A DNA stretch of 64,000 nucleotides from CAVWDI01 sp963753725 (GCA_963753725.1 CAVWDI010000029.1:62001-126000), one strand, 5' to 3'. Positions 1-9,602 are shown, counted from the first letter of the stretch. Numbers and translations: made by a program. The notes: a model not told the origin generated them from the letters alone.

Positions 1-1
1 G

Positions 2-85
2 AAGCGCCCACACCGCAAAATAATGCTGCGCAAAGCCTGTACCTACTTGCCCGATGCGCAGCACGCCCTATTCGAAAATGTATAA
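2..85 (+). CDS. C-terminal end of an unidentified protein (partial)
   Basis: An open frame enters from the left edge and ends at TAA (83-85), giving 27 residues ending AQHALFENV. It lies just upstream of the radical SAM gene on the same strand. Too little is present to name a family, and a chance open frame cannot be excluded. Confidence 0.3.
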   Translation, partial: KRPHRKIMLRKACTYLPDAQHALFENV

Positions 86-162
86 GCTTTTCACTTCTTG
101 CCGTAATAACCACAAAAAATATTCGTGATAATTAGCGTAAATTCGTGGATTGAATTTTTCAG

Positions 163-1296
163 ATGCCTCTTGAATTTCATGAATACCAGGTCAAAAAAAT
201 AGTCAACGTACACAAGCACGTGGATGGTCCCTGGTATTGGGGCAAGTACACCGCGCATCCCTACGTGGGCTGCCGCAGCGGGTGTAAATTTTGCTACCTG
301 CGAGGCAACCGCTACCTGGGCGGCCGCGACCCGGAGACATTCGACACATTCATTCAAATAAAGACGAATGCGGTCGAACGGCTGCGTAAAGAACTGCCGC
401 GCCTTGAACCTGAGATTATCAGCGTGGGAGATTGGCAGCAGCCGGCGGAGGCGCGCTACAAATTGAGCCGCGCCATGTTGGAGGTGGTGCTGGAGCACGG
501 ATTCCCGCTCTTTATCATCGAAAGGTCGCCGCTCCTGACACGCGACCTGGACCTGCTGCAAGAGATAAACCGCAAATCATGGGTGGGTGTGCTTTTCAGC
601 ATTAGCAACCTCGACCCTCAGTTAAAACGGGCATTCGAACCGCGCAGTCCGGGCGTGAAACGGCGCTTATTAGCGATGGAGAGCCTGGCGAAGGCCGGCA
701 TCTATACAGGCACATCCATGATGCCCGTTATCCCCTTCGACGGGGATGATGAAAGTCATTTGGAAGGGATGGTGATCGCCACCCGCGATCACGGGGGAGG
801 CTGCCTGCTCTCTGGCGGTTTGACCATGGACGGCGACCAGGCAAACTGGACGCTGCAGGCTGTGGTAGATTACCATCCCGGGCTGGAAGAACGCTGGCGC
901 CAACTTTACAATTGGCGTGAAGGGGGAAAACCGAACATGAGCCCGCCGAGAACCTACAACGCCCGCCTGGGTCATCAGGTGCGGGAACTGTGTGCCAAGC
1001 ACGGCATCCTGGACCGCATGCCGCGCTATATCAAGCCCAGTCCACTGGCGGTGAACAAAAGGATCGCTGAGCGTTTGTTTTTAAAGACCTACGACTTGGA
1101 GCTGGAAATGGCAGGTAATTACCAGATTTGGGCTTACCGCAAGGCTGCCTGGACCGTGGACGAAATGCCTGAAAACGTTGCCCTGATTTATACCCGTATG
1201 GGGGAGACTGGCTTACGCCAATTACCATCGGTTGGCAAAAGCATCGCCAGCCAGATTGCCGGGTGGCTGGAAGAAGAGGGCATTACCCCGGACTGA
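163..1296 (+). CDS. Radical SAM protein, SPL-like, with C-terminal helix-hairpin-helix-like tail
   Basis: This 377-residue protein has a CxxxCxxC cluster motif (CRSGCKFC, about residues 37-44), the signature of a [4Fe-4S] radical S-adenosylmethionine enzyme. The following YLRGNRYLGG and the later SISNLDPQLKRAFEPRSPG stretch resemble the spore-photoproduct-lyase-like branch (Rv2578c type), which often has DNA-related or unknown substrates. The last 30 residues (LPSVGKSIASQIAGWLEEE) look like a helix-hairpin-helix element that could bind DNA. The ATG at 163 is the first in frame. The substrate is not visible from sequence; the superfamily call is firm and the subfamily is inferred. Confidence 0.85.
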   Translation: MPLEFHEYQVKKIVNVHKHVDGPWYWGKYTAHPYVGCRSGCKFCYLRGNRYLGGRDPETFDTFIQIKTNAVERLRKELPRLEPEIISVGDWQQPAEARYKLSRAMLEVVLEHGFPLFIIERSPLLTRDLDLLQEINRKSWVGVLFSISNLDPQLKRAFEPRSPGVKRRLLAMESLAKAGIYTGTSMMPVIPFDGDDESHLEGMVIATRDHGGGCLLSGGLTMDGDQANWTLQAVVDYHPGLEERWRQLYNWREGGKPNMSPPRTYNARLGHQVRELCAKHGILDRMPRYIKPSPLAVNKRIAERLFLKTYDLELEMAGNYQIWAYRKAAWTVDEMPENVALIYTRMGETGLRQLPSVGKSIASQIAGWLEEEGITPD

Positions 1297-1412
1297 ATAC
1301 GCTCGATTACAACAAAAACACATACATAATCTTAGGTTTGTTGATCCTCTGAAGCACAATAATGGTGGCGTTGTAAAACAAAACCGTTCTAAATAAAAAG
1401 GAGGGCCGAACC

Positions 1413-2120
1413 ATGAACGCAAATGGGCTGGAAAGCCGAAACCAGAAGCTGATTCAAAAAAGAATATTGCAGGTTCTAATCCAATTTATCTTCATGGGGG
1501 CTATCTTATTCTTATCCGCCGGATCATTAGATTGGGTCTGGGCCTGGGTATACCTGGCTTTGGGTCTTGCCAGCACGCTTATCGCCACGCCGGTCTTACT
1601 GCGCAAGAATCCGGAGGTAATCGTAGAACGCGCTCAAATCAAGGAAGATACCAAGCAGTTTGATCGTATCTTCAGTATTTACTCATTGATCCTGACCCTG
1701 GCTATGCTGATAACGGCAGGTTTGGATTACCGTTTCGGGTGGACAGATAACTACCCAATCTATTTATTCCTGGTTGGATTCGTCTTAAACGCCTGCGGCA
1801 ACGCGGTGTTCTTCTGGGCGATGATCAGCAACAAATATTTCTCCCGAACAGTTCGAATCCAGACTGAGCGCAATCACAGTGTCGCACAAGAAGGACCATA
1901 CAATCATGTGCGCCATCCAGGTTACAGCGGGATGATCCTGTCGTTAATTGGGACCCCATTACTACTGGGTTCGTTGTGGGCGTTGATACCTGCGGCGCTG
2001 GTCATCCTGGGGTACTTCGTTCGCACATACCTGGAAGACCGCACACTGCAAAAAGAACTGTCAGGATATAAAGTTTACGCGCAAAAGACCCGCTTCCGGC
2101 TCGTTCCGGGAATTTGGTAA
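1413..2120 (+). CDS. Isoprenylcysteine carboxyl methyltransferase-like membrane methyltransferase
   Basis: This 235-residue integral membrane protein has about five hydrophobic segments. Its C-terminal half carries the ICMT/PEMT-type SAM-binding signature (GPYNHVRHPGYSG, then LEDRTLQKEL near the end). Family members methylate small or lipid-like substrates at the membrane, and the real substrate is unknown here. A strong ribosome site (AAGGAGGG) sits 8 bases before the ATG. A second family member follows after 16 bases, so the two are probably co-transcribed. Confidence 0.8.
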   Translation: MNANGLESRNQKLIQKRILQVLIQFIFMGAILFLSAGSLDWVWAWVYLALGLASTLIATPVLLRKNPEVIVERAQIKEDTKQFDRIFSIYSLILTLAMLITAGLDYRFGWTDNYPIYLFLVGFVLNACGNAVFFWAMISNKYFSRTVRIQTERNHSVAQEGPYNHVRHPGYSGMILSLIGTPLLLGSLWALIPAALVILGYFVRTYLEDRTLQKELSGYKVYAQKTRFRLVPGIW

Positions 2121-2136
2121 CACAGGAAACTCAGAA

Positions 2137-2709
2137 ATGTATACGAACATCTTCACAATCCTTTACTTTGTCGGTTTTATCGCTGCCTCCATCATCCGAG
2201 GAATTTATGCAAAGCAATTCAAGCAAGCACGCCATATCCCAGACCGGTTGGATAGGTTTTTGACAATACTGCCGGTATTTGGGATGCTCATTTTCCCGCT
2301 TATCTATACTTTCACATCATGGTTGGATTTTGCCGATTACCGGCTGCCGCTCTGGGCGGGTGGGATTGGTGTGCTAATCTACAGCGTCGGTCTTTGGTTA
2401 TTGTGGCGTTCGCATGCTGACCTTGGAAGGCAGTGGTCGGTCAATGTGGAAATGCAGGACCGACACAAGCTGGTTACCGAAGGGGTGTTTGGCCGCATCC
2501 GCCACCCAATGTACGCCGCCCACCTGTGGTGGGGTCTGGCTCAACCGCTGCTGCTGTGGAATTGGGTCGCGGGTCTTTCAATGCTGTTGTTCTCTCTACC
2601 ATTGTATATTTACCGCATCCCGAGAGAAGAGAAGATGATGGTGGATGCATTTGGGGATCAGTACACGGAATATATGCGGGATACGGGGAGATTTTTCCCG
2701 AAGGTTTGA
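2137..2709 (+). CDS. Second ICMT/PEMT-like membrane methyltransferase
   Basis: This 190-residue membrane protein has the same C-terminal signature as its upstream neighbour (GVFGRIRHPMYAAHLWWGLAQ, then REEKMMVDAFGDQYTEYMRDTGRF). RHPMY and the following Glu-rich block are the typical SAM and catalytic region of isoprenylcysteine methyltransferase-like proteins. The neighbours are different enough to be paralogues, not a recent duplication. Substrate unknown. Confidence 0.8.
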   Translation: MYTNIFTILYFVGFIAASIIRGIYAKQFKQARHIPDRLDRFLTILPVFGMLIFPLIYTFTSWLDFADYRLPLWAGGIGVLIYSVGLWLLWRSHADLGRQWSVNVEMQDRHKLVTEGVFGRIRHPMYAAHLWWGLAQPLLLWNWVAGLSMLLFSLPLYIYRIPREEKMMVDAFGDQYTEYMRDTGRFFPKV

Positions 2710-2779
2710 TGATGGTTCAAATTTGCGGACATGGATGTCTCGCACTACAAGCCATTTCCATTGCTTGCAGAGGCAGAGG

Positions 2780-2825
2780 TTGACCAGACGTTAACAGTTG
2801 TTTATAATAGAACTATTAGTTAGTT
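2780..2825 (+). promoter_or_regulatory. Promoter and candidate operator of the TrmB regulator gene
   Basis: TTGACC (2780-2785) and TATAAT (2803-2808) are separated by exactly 17 bases, a near-consensus vegetative promoter. Directly after the -10 box lies an inverted repeat, AACTA-N5-TAGTT (about 2811-2825). Its position at the start site suits a repressor, plausibly the TrmB protein itself. The autoregulation is inferred. Confidence 0.55.
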
Positions 2826-2849
2826 TCAGGATTACTATATAAGGGTATT

Positions 2850-3689
2850 ATGGTTATATTATCCAACCTGGTGGCAGCCGGGTTCAGCGAATATGAAGCC
2901 AAGGTATATCTTGCTCTGCTCAGCGAACACCCTGCCACCGGCTACCAGATCAGTAAAAGCTCAGGCGTGCCGCGCTCGATGGTTTACGAAGCGCTCGGCC
3001 GGCTGCACAAACGCGGCGCCGTGTTGAAATCCGAAGAAAACCGCGCCACGCTTTACAGGCCGCTGCCCCCAGACACATTACTTGATCGAATCGATCAAGA
3101 GCATGGCGGCTTGATGAAAACGCTGCGCGCAGATTTATTAAAACGCTATTCATCGCAAGGTGAAGAACGATTGTGGACCATCAGCGGACGCAGTTCGGTC
3201 TTATCCTACGCTTCACAAATGCTGCAAAAGGCAGCCCGGGAAGTCTCGATCGTGTTGGGCGACCCGGAACTGGAAGCGCTGCGTGATGAAATCCAGGCAG
3301 TCTGCGGGCGAGAAGTAAATGTGAATGCCCTGCTGACCGGCGAAGGGGGGCTGGAGCTCGCTAAAAAAGGGAAAACAAATAATAAAACCTGCCAGCACCA
3401 GATCGCCCGGCACCCGCCTCTTGAGAGCGAGCTGCATGAATTATCTCACATGCTTCTGGTTGTGGTTGATAACCAGGAATGCCTGATCGCCAGCACGGTC
3501 CCCGATAAACCGGAAATGCGCGGCACGATCACCAATAACCCAAACATGATCATAATCGCCTGGCAGTTCGTTTGGATGGAGCTGTTCACACAACGCATTT
3601 ATAAGAATATCGGCGCGGAATTACTGGCCCGGCTCGATCCACAAGACAGGAGCATCTTCGAAAGCCTGGACCAGATCGAAAAAAGTTAG
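2850..3689 (+). CDS. TrmB-family transcriptional regulator
   Basis: This 279-residue protein has an N-terminal winged helix (residues 1-70: GFSEYEAKVYLALLSEHPAT, then YQISKSSGVPRSMVYEALGRL), which is characteristic of TrmB regulators. A helical linker (YRPLPPDTLLDRI) and a C-terminal effector region of about 180 residues follow. TrmB proteins bind palindromic operators and respond to sugars or other small molecules. The next gene, 60 bases downstream on the same strand, is a VIT1/CCC1 metal transporter, so a metal-responsive or stress-responsive role is possible but unproven. Confidence 0.8.
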   Translation: MVILSNLVAAGFSEYEAKVYLALLSEHPATGYQISKSSGVPRSMVYEALGRLHKRGAVLKSEENRATLYRPLPPDTLLDRIDQEHGGLMKTLRADLLKRYSSQGEERLWTISGRSSVLSYASQMLQKAAREVSIVLGDPELEALRDEIQAVCGREVNVNALLTGEGGLELAKKGKTNNKTCQHQIARHPPLESELHELSHMLLVVVDNQECLIASTVPDKPEMRGTITNNPNMIIIAWQFVWMELFTQRIYKNIGAELLARLDPQDRSIFESLDQIEKS

Positions 3690-3749
3690 TAACTATCACC
3701 ACACCTACCCAGCAGTATGGGTATGTGAGTACAAATATGAGGGACACCA

Positions 3750-4511
3750 ATGACATTACCAATCCAAGATTTAAGCAACCAAAATAAAAAATCAATCGTC
3801 GAAGAAATACATCATCACACGGAGTACGATCCTCATCAAGGCGGCTCGTCGCTTTCCGACATCATACTTGGCGGCCAGGATGGACTGGTAAATGTATTGG
3901 GCATCGTCCTGGGGGTTGCGGCAGCCACTGCGGATGCGTGGGTGGTGATCGTGGCTGGATTGGCAGCCACATTCGCCGAATCGATCTCCATGGCCGCGGT
4001 TGCCTACACTTCAACACTGGCGGATGCCGATTTCTACGAGAGCGAACGCGAACGCGAATACCGGCACATCCAGGAAGTCCCGGTATTGGAAAAGGCGGAA
4101 ATTCGTGATATCTATGCTAAGAAAGGCTTTAAAGGAGAGCTGCTAGAAAAGATTGTCTCTACAATTACTGCAAACAAGGACATCTGGGTGGCGGTAATGA
4201 TGGCGGAGGAGCTGCAGCTCACCCCGGTTAACCGCAAGCATGCCCTGCGCTCCGCTTTCATCGTTGGAATTTCAGCCATCGTTGGATCTTTAATCCCGTT
4301 GGCCCCATTCTTTTTCCTGCCCATACAGACCAGCATGATCTTGTCTGTAATTATCGCTGCGGTAGTGCTGTTCCTGGTCGGAGCGTACAAGGCCCGCATT
4401 TATGTCGGTACTCCAGCCAAGAGTGGGCTGGAAATGGCAGTCATCGGCACGCTGAGCGCGCTGGTTGGATATGCGGTTGGGTTGTTACTGAAAATCCCAA
4501 GCTCGAATTAA
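3750..4511 (+). CDS. VIT1/CCC1-family iron/manganese transporter
   Basis: This 253-residue protein begins with a hydrophilic His-rich segment (HHHTEYDPH) and then the VIT1 hallmark LSDIILGGQDGLVNVLGIVLGV. Five transmembrane helices with a cytoplasmic Glu-rich loop between the second and third (YESEREREYRHIQEV, EKAEIRDIYAKKGF) match the family, whose members move Fe2+ or Mn2+ out of the cytoplasm. It follows the TrmB gene and ends 17 bases from the convergent MFS gene. A second VIT-type gene, fused to a ferritin-like domain, occurs at 17.4 kb. Confidence 0.85.
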   Translation: MTLPIQDLSNQNKKSIVEEIHHHTEYDPHQGGSSLSDIILGGQDGLVNVLGIVLGVAAATADAWVVIVAGLAATFAESISMAAVAYTSTLADADFYESEREREYRHIQEVPVLEKAEIRDIYAKKGFKGELLEKIVSTITANKDIWVAVMMAEELQLTPVNRKHALRSAFIVGISAIVGSLIPLAPFFFLPIQTSMILSVIIAAVVLFLVGAYKARIYVGTPAKSGLEMAVIGTLSALVGYAVGLLLKIPSSN

Positions 4512-4528
4512 TTCCAGAGTGAGCGCCA

Positions 4529-5752
4529 TTATTTCACTCGCGCTGATTCTCTGGATGCCATAATTAACCCAAAAATTCCTGCTGCGCAAAACAATACAGC
4601 GCAAATCTGGAACAGGCTGTTTATACCAATCAACGGGACAAGGAACAGCGCCATGGGTGGTCCAATCGCGCTGCCGAGGTCTCCAATTGTGTACACTGCC
4701 CCAATCACCCGGCTCTGTCTATGAAAACCGACCTGGTCACCGATGATGGCTGGCACCAATCCCTGGATACCTCCCGCCGATAAGGTGGCCAGCAAAGCTC
4801 CCAGTACCGCGGTGCTGATTAAGAAAACGCCCATCATCCATAACCCCAGCATTCCAGCGAACATAACCACCGCCATCACGATCCAGCGCATGCCGATACG
4901 ATCGGAGATGATTCCAGCGGCAGGCGCGCTGAGCATTGAAACCAATACACGTACAGCTATAAAACCGCCCGTCAAACTTGCCAGCGGGATAATAAATCCA
5001 CTCAGCGTGATCCCTTTATTAAAAAACTGTCCCAGCCACAGAATCGTGGTTGAGGTTATTACACCGGCAAACACCAGGCGCAGCACGAACGTCGGTAGTG
5101 AGGCTTGAAAAGTCACCCGCCAGGGGAATCTACGATTTTCTGATACCTCCTTTATATTTTCACCTTTAAGGATTGGGTTTTTTGGGCGGGTTTCGGGCAG
5201 CAGGAATACCCACAGTATCACACCAATGGTTGTTAGAAAGGCGCTCAAGTACAGCCCACGCTGGTAACCAAAAATATCCGTAAAGAGACCTCCCGCCAGG
5301 GAAGCCAATCCAATCCCCAGGAAGAACCATGTCTGCAGGCGCCCGGTCACCCAGCCGCGGGTATCGCTGTCCGCAATATCCAGGGCGATGGTGTTGCTAC
5401 CAATCCAAATCCCCGCCCAGGCTGCCCCCCATAAAATCCTGCCGAATAGAAATAAACCTGGTCCCGGGGTGACAGCATACAGCAGTGTGGAGAGAGCGCC
5501 AATGCCAAGCGAAAAGATCATCAGCGGACGGCGCGGCAGCCGGTCGTACAAATATCCAGCCGGACCATTTAGCAGCACGCGCGTCAGGCGGTTTAACCCC
5601 AGCAGTATCCCCACCATGCCCAGCGTGACGCCAGCTTCAGCAGCTAATTCTGGATTGGGCAGGACAGTGTACAACGTTTGGTCGCCCAACAGCGACAGTA
5701 CCAGACCAATCCCGATAACGGCTAAAACCCGATTGGGCGTATTGATCTGCAT
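4529..5752 (-). CDS. Major facilitator superfamily transporter
   Basis: This 407-residue protein has about 12 hydrophobic helices. The MFS loop 2-3 motif is recognisable (GPAGYLYDRLPRRPLM), with a related version in the second half (GIISDRIGMRW). Members are proton- or solute-driven drug or metabolite exporters. Nothing nearby fixes a substrate. It lies 47 bases downstream of the endonuclease/phosphatase gene on the same strand. Confidence 0.85.
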   Translation of the reverse strand: MQINTPNRVLAVIGIGLVLSLLGDQTLYTVLPNPELAAEAGVTLGMVGILLGLNRLTRVLLNGPAGYLYDRLPRRPLMIFSLGIGALSTLLYAVTPGPGLFLFGRILWGAAWAGIWIGSNTIALDIADSDTRGWVTGRLQTWFFLGIGLASLAGGLFTDIFGYQRGLYLSAFLTTIGVILWVFLLPETRPKNPILKGENIKEVSENRRFPWRVTFQASLPTFVLRLVFAGVITSTTILWLGQFFNKGITLSGFIIPLASLTGGFIAVRVLVSMLSAPAAGIISDRIGMRWIVMAVVMFAGMLGLWMMGVFLISTAVLGALLATLSAGGIQGLVPAIIGDQVGFHRQSRVIGAVYTIGDLGSAIGPPMALFLVPLIGINSLFQICAVLFCAAGIFGLIMASRESARVK

Positions 5753-5799
5753 AACGTTCCGTTCGCTAAAGTTCTTCGCTTGTAGAAAATCAGCGCTGC

Positions 5800-6876
5800 T
5801 TACTTGTTGACCGAAACCATCACGGCCGGATGGTCAGAAGCTGGGTGATCCATATAGATAGCCTCCTCGACCAACAAACCCGGTGTCAGGAAGAAGTGGT
5901 CAATGCGCTCAACGGGGTATGTGCCCTGATCGTCTTCCCCGGAAGGCCAGCGTAATAACCAGGCATCTTCAAGGGGTTCGACGGTCATCTGGTACTGCGT
6001 TGTATCCGACTTGAAGTTAAAATCTCCCATCATAATCACATTGCTTTGGCCATCGGCTTCCTTTAATACCGCTTCCTGTTGAATGATCGGTCCATCATTG
6101 CCGAGATGGGTTACATAGATATTAAATATCTCCCCGCCGTGGTTGACCTGGGCATGTATGGTTGCAGTCTGTTCCCCTGCGCTATACATGTAGAACGTAC
6201 GCGGGTTTAGGATCGGATACTTCGACAGCAAAGCTACCCCGAAAGTGCCTGTTACCGTCTTGGGTCCGTAGTAAGTGTACATATCCATGTTATCCGCAAA
6301 ATAGCGCACGATATCCGTATTACCGCCGGAAATGCGGTTTGTATCCAATTCTTGCAGTCCAATGATATCCGGGTCTAATGAACGGATTAACCCCAACTGC
6401 CCAGTGTAATTCTTAGTACCATTCTCACTGTATCCCTGCTGGATATTATAGGTCAGCACCTTGATCTCACCGCTGGCGCTGCTCGAAGCGGGCGTCTGGG
6501 GTGAGGCGCTGCTGATCGAATAGATAGAAAACAAACCGGCAAGGAATATATAGCCGAAATACAGGACAAGATTTACCCGATTCCCCGGAAAGGCGCCGAA
6601 ATCATAAGAATCCTCCCTGACCATCACCAGCGGGAAAACAAGCACAATGCCGGCGACCAGGTGCACCAACCAGAATTTATCGCGGAAAAGCGGTCCGATC
6701 GCGGGGATGTAATCGTATACTGTGGTGAAAATGTTGGCGAACACCATTAACAGTATAAAGAACGCTCCCAACGCAAATCCTCCTCCCAGCCTGGGCAGCG
6801 ACGGCTTTGATTGGATAATTTCACTCACATACAGATAAAAATCAACCATCAATACCGGTGCAAGCAAGATCATCAC
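5800..6876 (-). CDS. Membrane-anchored endonuclease/exonuclease/phosphatase family protein
   Basis: The first 130 residues contain about four transmembrane helices. Residues from about 138 on form an EEP hydrolase: LTYNIQQGY, GLQELD (metal-binding Glu), MMGDFNF, RIDHFFLTP and SDHPAVMV (catalytic Asp-His). Substrates of this fold range from DNA to phospho- or sphingolipids, and a membrane anchor favours lipid or envelope targets. The frame stays open upstream of the chosen ATG, right to the stop of the neighbouring gene, without another ATG. The N-terminus may therefore be truncated or start at GTG (6879). Confidence 0.8.
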   Translation of the reverse strand: MMILLAPVLMVDFYLYVSEIIQSKPSLPRLGGGFALGAFFILLMVFANIFTTVYDYIPAIGPLFRDKFWLVHLVAGIVLVFPLVMVREDSYDFGAFPGNRVNLVLYFGYIFLAGLFSIYSISSASPQTPASSSASGEIKVLTYNIQQGYSENGTKNYTGQLGLIRSLDPDIIGLQELDTNRISGGNTDIVRYFADNMDMYTYYGPKTVTGTFGVALLSKYPILNPRTFYMYSAGEQTATIHAQVNHGGEIFNIYVTHLGNDGPIIQQEAVLKEADGQSNVIMMGDFNFKSDTTQYQMTVEPLEDAWLLRWPSGEDDQGTYPVERIDHFFLTPGLLVEEAIYMDHPASDHPAVMVSVNK

Positions 6877-6948
6877 CGCAAGCGGAATATATGCATAAGG
6901 CGAAACTAGAGTTTCATTCAGTGGATAAGAATTCGAGTCCAGTGGAAA

Positions 6949-7824
6949 TTAAATCTGCTGCGCCAGGATGGTTAAAGCCAGCGAAAGCACAAAGGCAGCG
7001 TTCCAAATCCAAACAACACCTGGTTTTAAGGCTGCCCTGAACCAGGAGCCTGTCATTAATACCGCGAACAGAGTAAAACTGATAAACACAAACGCCATCA
7101 CACCCAGGTAGTCCGCCGCTGACCAGCGCACTATCACATTCGGGCTGGCAAACGCAAAATAGAGCAGCAAAAAAACAGCGCATACTCCCACACTCAGCCC
7201 AGCGATCCGGCTAAAGGAGGCAGGTTTTGTAGATTGAAGTTCCGCGAGTTGGGTATCACGTACTGTTTGAGGTACCCCTCTACGGTAATTGCGAATGAGC
7301 AGTACAGCCGCGGTCACCGCGATTATCCATCCGATCCAGAGGTTCTCCCGGCCTGTTGAAATATCAACTCCAGAATTTACTGCTCGCATAAAGATCAAAG
7401 TGACTGCTGACAGCAGCAAGCTGGCTGCCAATACAGCGCTGTTTTCTTTTCGTAGATGCTCCTTCTTTCCTTGATCCCACAGCAGGACAGGCAGGTAAAT
7501 CAGAAATGCCGCTACACCAATTCCAGATACCATCATTCTTGGACGGGTATCCAGCATTACCTCCAGTGCCCTTGCCAGCACGACCAGTTCTCCGATCGCC
7601 AGTATCCCCCAGGCTGGAATCCCTCTGCGCACAATCACTAATAATATTGGAGAGAAAAACAACATCACAGCCAGTATCTCCACCGGAATGCTGGTTCCCA
7701 ATAGTCCAAAAGCGTAAATCAACTCGATAAAATCGGTGAGCAGCTGCAGGAAAAAGACGAACAATATCGAATAAAGTATTATATTAAGTGCAGCTTTATC
7801 TTTAAAAGATTTACCAGTTTTCAT
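6949..7824 (-). CDS. Hypothetical integral membrane protein, about eight helices
   Basis: This protein of about 291 residues is mostly hydrophobic helices with short basic loops; no family was recognised. An ATG 24 bases further upstream (7848) exists, but GAGGAGGT lies just before the ATG at 7824, so that start is preferred. It sits directly upstream of the EEP protein gene on the same strand, so the two may be co-expressed membrane proteins. Confidence 0.65.
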   Translation of the reverse strand: MKTGKSFKDKAALNIILYSILFVFFLQLLTDFIELIYAFGLLGTSIPVEILAVMLFFSPILLVIVRRGIPAWGILAIGELVVLARALEVMLDTRPRMMVSGIGVAAFLIYLPVLLWDQGKKEHLRKENSAVLAASLLLSAVTLIFMRAVNSGVDISTGRENLWIGWIIAVTAAVLLIRNYRRGVPQTVRDTQLAELQSTKPASFSRIAGLSVGVCAVFLLLYFAFASPNVIVRWSAADYLGVMAFVFISFTLFAVLMTGSWFRAALKPGVVWIWNAAFVLSLALTILAQQI

Positions 7825-7873
7825 GGGTACCTCCTCATGTCTTTTCATGAAGCAACCTGCGAGCGCTCAGTAT

Positions 7874-9541
7874 CTAGTTGCCAATCATCGGGAAATACAG
7901 CAGGAGCGGAACGCATTCGCGCAGCTTGAATGAAGCGATACACGTTTGCCAGGATGCAATCCCAGAAGTAGCGTAATACTCCTGTGTATACCAGAAGGTA
8001 CAGTCATCTAGGGGATCGACCGCCATCATACTGTAATCGCCCCAACGTCCTGTAGCGTAGGTCTGGTAACCGCTCCCGGCGATAATTTCCCCTTCTCCCA
8101 GCGGCATTTTCCCCAATTCATCGCCCAAAGTTCGACCCGTAAATCGAATGGATGGGTAAGTTTCCGTACTCGAGACCGAATACCCGAGGGCGATATCCCC
8201 GTAACCGTTCATAGCGGCGCTTCCCATCCAGCGCTGATCACTGTCCGGCGCGTAAGTCCCTTGCTGGTGTATATTCCAGCCGCCCCCGTTATCCCGCAAT
8301 TCGTACCAGCGAACCCCGGCGTGATCGGATCCATCAGTGTCCACCGTATGGTTCGTCACCAGGGACTGAGATCCTCCAAAATTGCGGTATTGTAATCGGT
8401 ACATCAGGCGGTCTGCAATGGCATCCACATTTGTTCCTCCCGGCTGGGGAATGCAATTGCGGCTGCCGTAGCACATATTCAAATCAAATGGCGCGGTTGG
8501 CAGCGACTGCTTGAAAGTAAAAGTAGATTTATATGGGTTTATCCAGTCGACATGGAACTCCCAGATTTGGAGTTGGTCGGGATCCCCATCATAAATCCGC
8601 ATGTAAGGGTTAGGCGCGCCAGCGGGAGGTGGAGGTCCGTCCAGATCAGACGGAAGCATCCCAATCAGATCATACACGCTGGCGTACATGTCGAAGTAAA
8701 TCATATCCGCCGGTTCACCCAGCAACATTTGATCACGCTCGAACACCGCAACTCCCTGTCCGGATTCTAACCAACCATGGAAAAACAATTCAAACTGGTT
8801 AAAAGCCAGGTAATACCCGTCCGGCCACACCCCAAACTTAGGGTAATCATTGAGTTTTGTTTGACTGATCAGGTACTCATACCTGCTCCATGACCCGGTT
8901 GGATCACCAGATGTGGATATTGCGATGCATTGATAGAAGGGGCCTTCATTGATTGATTTATTCGGAAGTGCGAACTGGCTCAGCAGCCAGCGGTCTGCTA
9001 GATGGTCGTAAAGCACGATAGGATCGCCGTTGTTGGTTATTTCGCAAGGCCCGCCAAACCCTTTCCATATCGAATTATTGTTCAGCGGTCCCAGAATTTT
9101 GTTGCCGGACCGGTCCCATACCGCGAAGGACATATTTACAATTTGCACGTAATGATCCGGGCCAATATCCCCCTCCGTGTCCGGTGGTATTGCCAGGTTT
9201 ACGTTGTTGATGCCTTCAACATTGAATATTGTCTTCAGCTTGCTGCTGTTCATGAACGAATTTTGGAGGACACCATCAAAAATTTGGGAAGAATTTGTTG
9301 GGTATCCCTGGACCAGTGAACGGTTTGGTATTTCAATAGTTTCACTGCGCTGGAACGCCTGCGGTTCTTCCTGGGCTAAATCACGCAGCGCGGGAGAAGT
9401 GTCCCACTTTTGCGCAGCGCGCACCACAGGGACAGAGTTATTATTTTGAGCCTGTACGTTTTGGTTAATAAGGATCGAGGTAATTGCCAGGGTAAGCAAA
9501 ATTGATATGGTTAAACCCCCATAAAACATCCTGGTTGTCAT
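7874..9541 (-). CDS. Large secreted protein of unknown function
   Basis: This 555-residue protein starts with a clear signal peptide (basic start, then GLTISILLTLAITSILI). The mature part is rich in aromatic residues, Asp and Gly and has repeated blocks such as PPDTEGDIGPDHYVQIVN, GDPIVLYDHLADRW and RWGDYSMMAVDP, which resemble beta-propeller-like secreted proteins. It ends in LLLYFPMIGN, close to the short C-terminal Y-x-P-x-I motif I associate with exported Anaerolineae proteins. No catalytic motif is evident. Confidence 0.7.
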   Translation of the reverse strand: MTTRMFYGGLTISILLTLAITSILINQNVQAQNNNSVPVVRAAQKWDTSPALRDLAQEEPQAFQRSETIEIPNRSLVQGYPTNSSQIFDGVLQNSFMNSSKLKTIFNVEGINNVNLAIPPDTEGDIGPDHYVQIVNMSFAVWDRSGNKILGPLNNNSIWKGFGGPCEITNNGDPIVLYDHLADRWLLSQFALPNKSINEGPFYQCIAISTSGDPTGSWSRYEYLISQTKLNDYPKFGVWPDGYYLAFNQFELFFHGWLESGQGVAVFERDQMLLGEPADMIYFDMYASVYDLIGMLPSDLDGPPPPAGAPNPYMRIYDGDPDQLQIWEFHVDWINPYKSTFTFKQSLPTAPFDLNMCYGSRNCIPQPGGTNVDAIADRLMYRLQYRNFGGSQSLVTNHTVDTDGSDHAGVRWYELRDNGGGWNIHQQGTYAPDSDQRWMGSAAMNGYGDIALGYSVSSTETYPSIRFTGRTLGDELGKMPLGEGEIIAGSGYQTYATGRWGDYSMMAVDPLDDCTFWYTQEYYATSGIASWQTCIASFKLRECVPLLLYFPMIGN

Positions 9542-9574
9542 AAAGTCTGCGTCTCCTGTTAATCAGGATATTAA

Positions 9575-9602
9575 AAGGAAAATGCTGGCAATAGTCAGCA
9601 TT
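9575..9602 (-). terminator. Rho-independent terminator downstream of ftsH
   Basis: On the minus strand the arms AATGCTG and CAGCATT flank an 8-base loop and are followed by a T-rich run (TTCCTTTT). The position between the ftsH stop and the secreted-protein start suits the end of the ftsH transcript. Confidence 0.5.
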
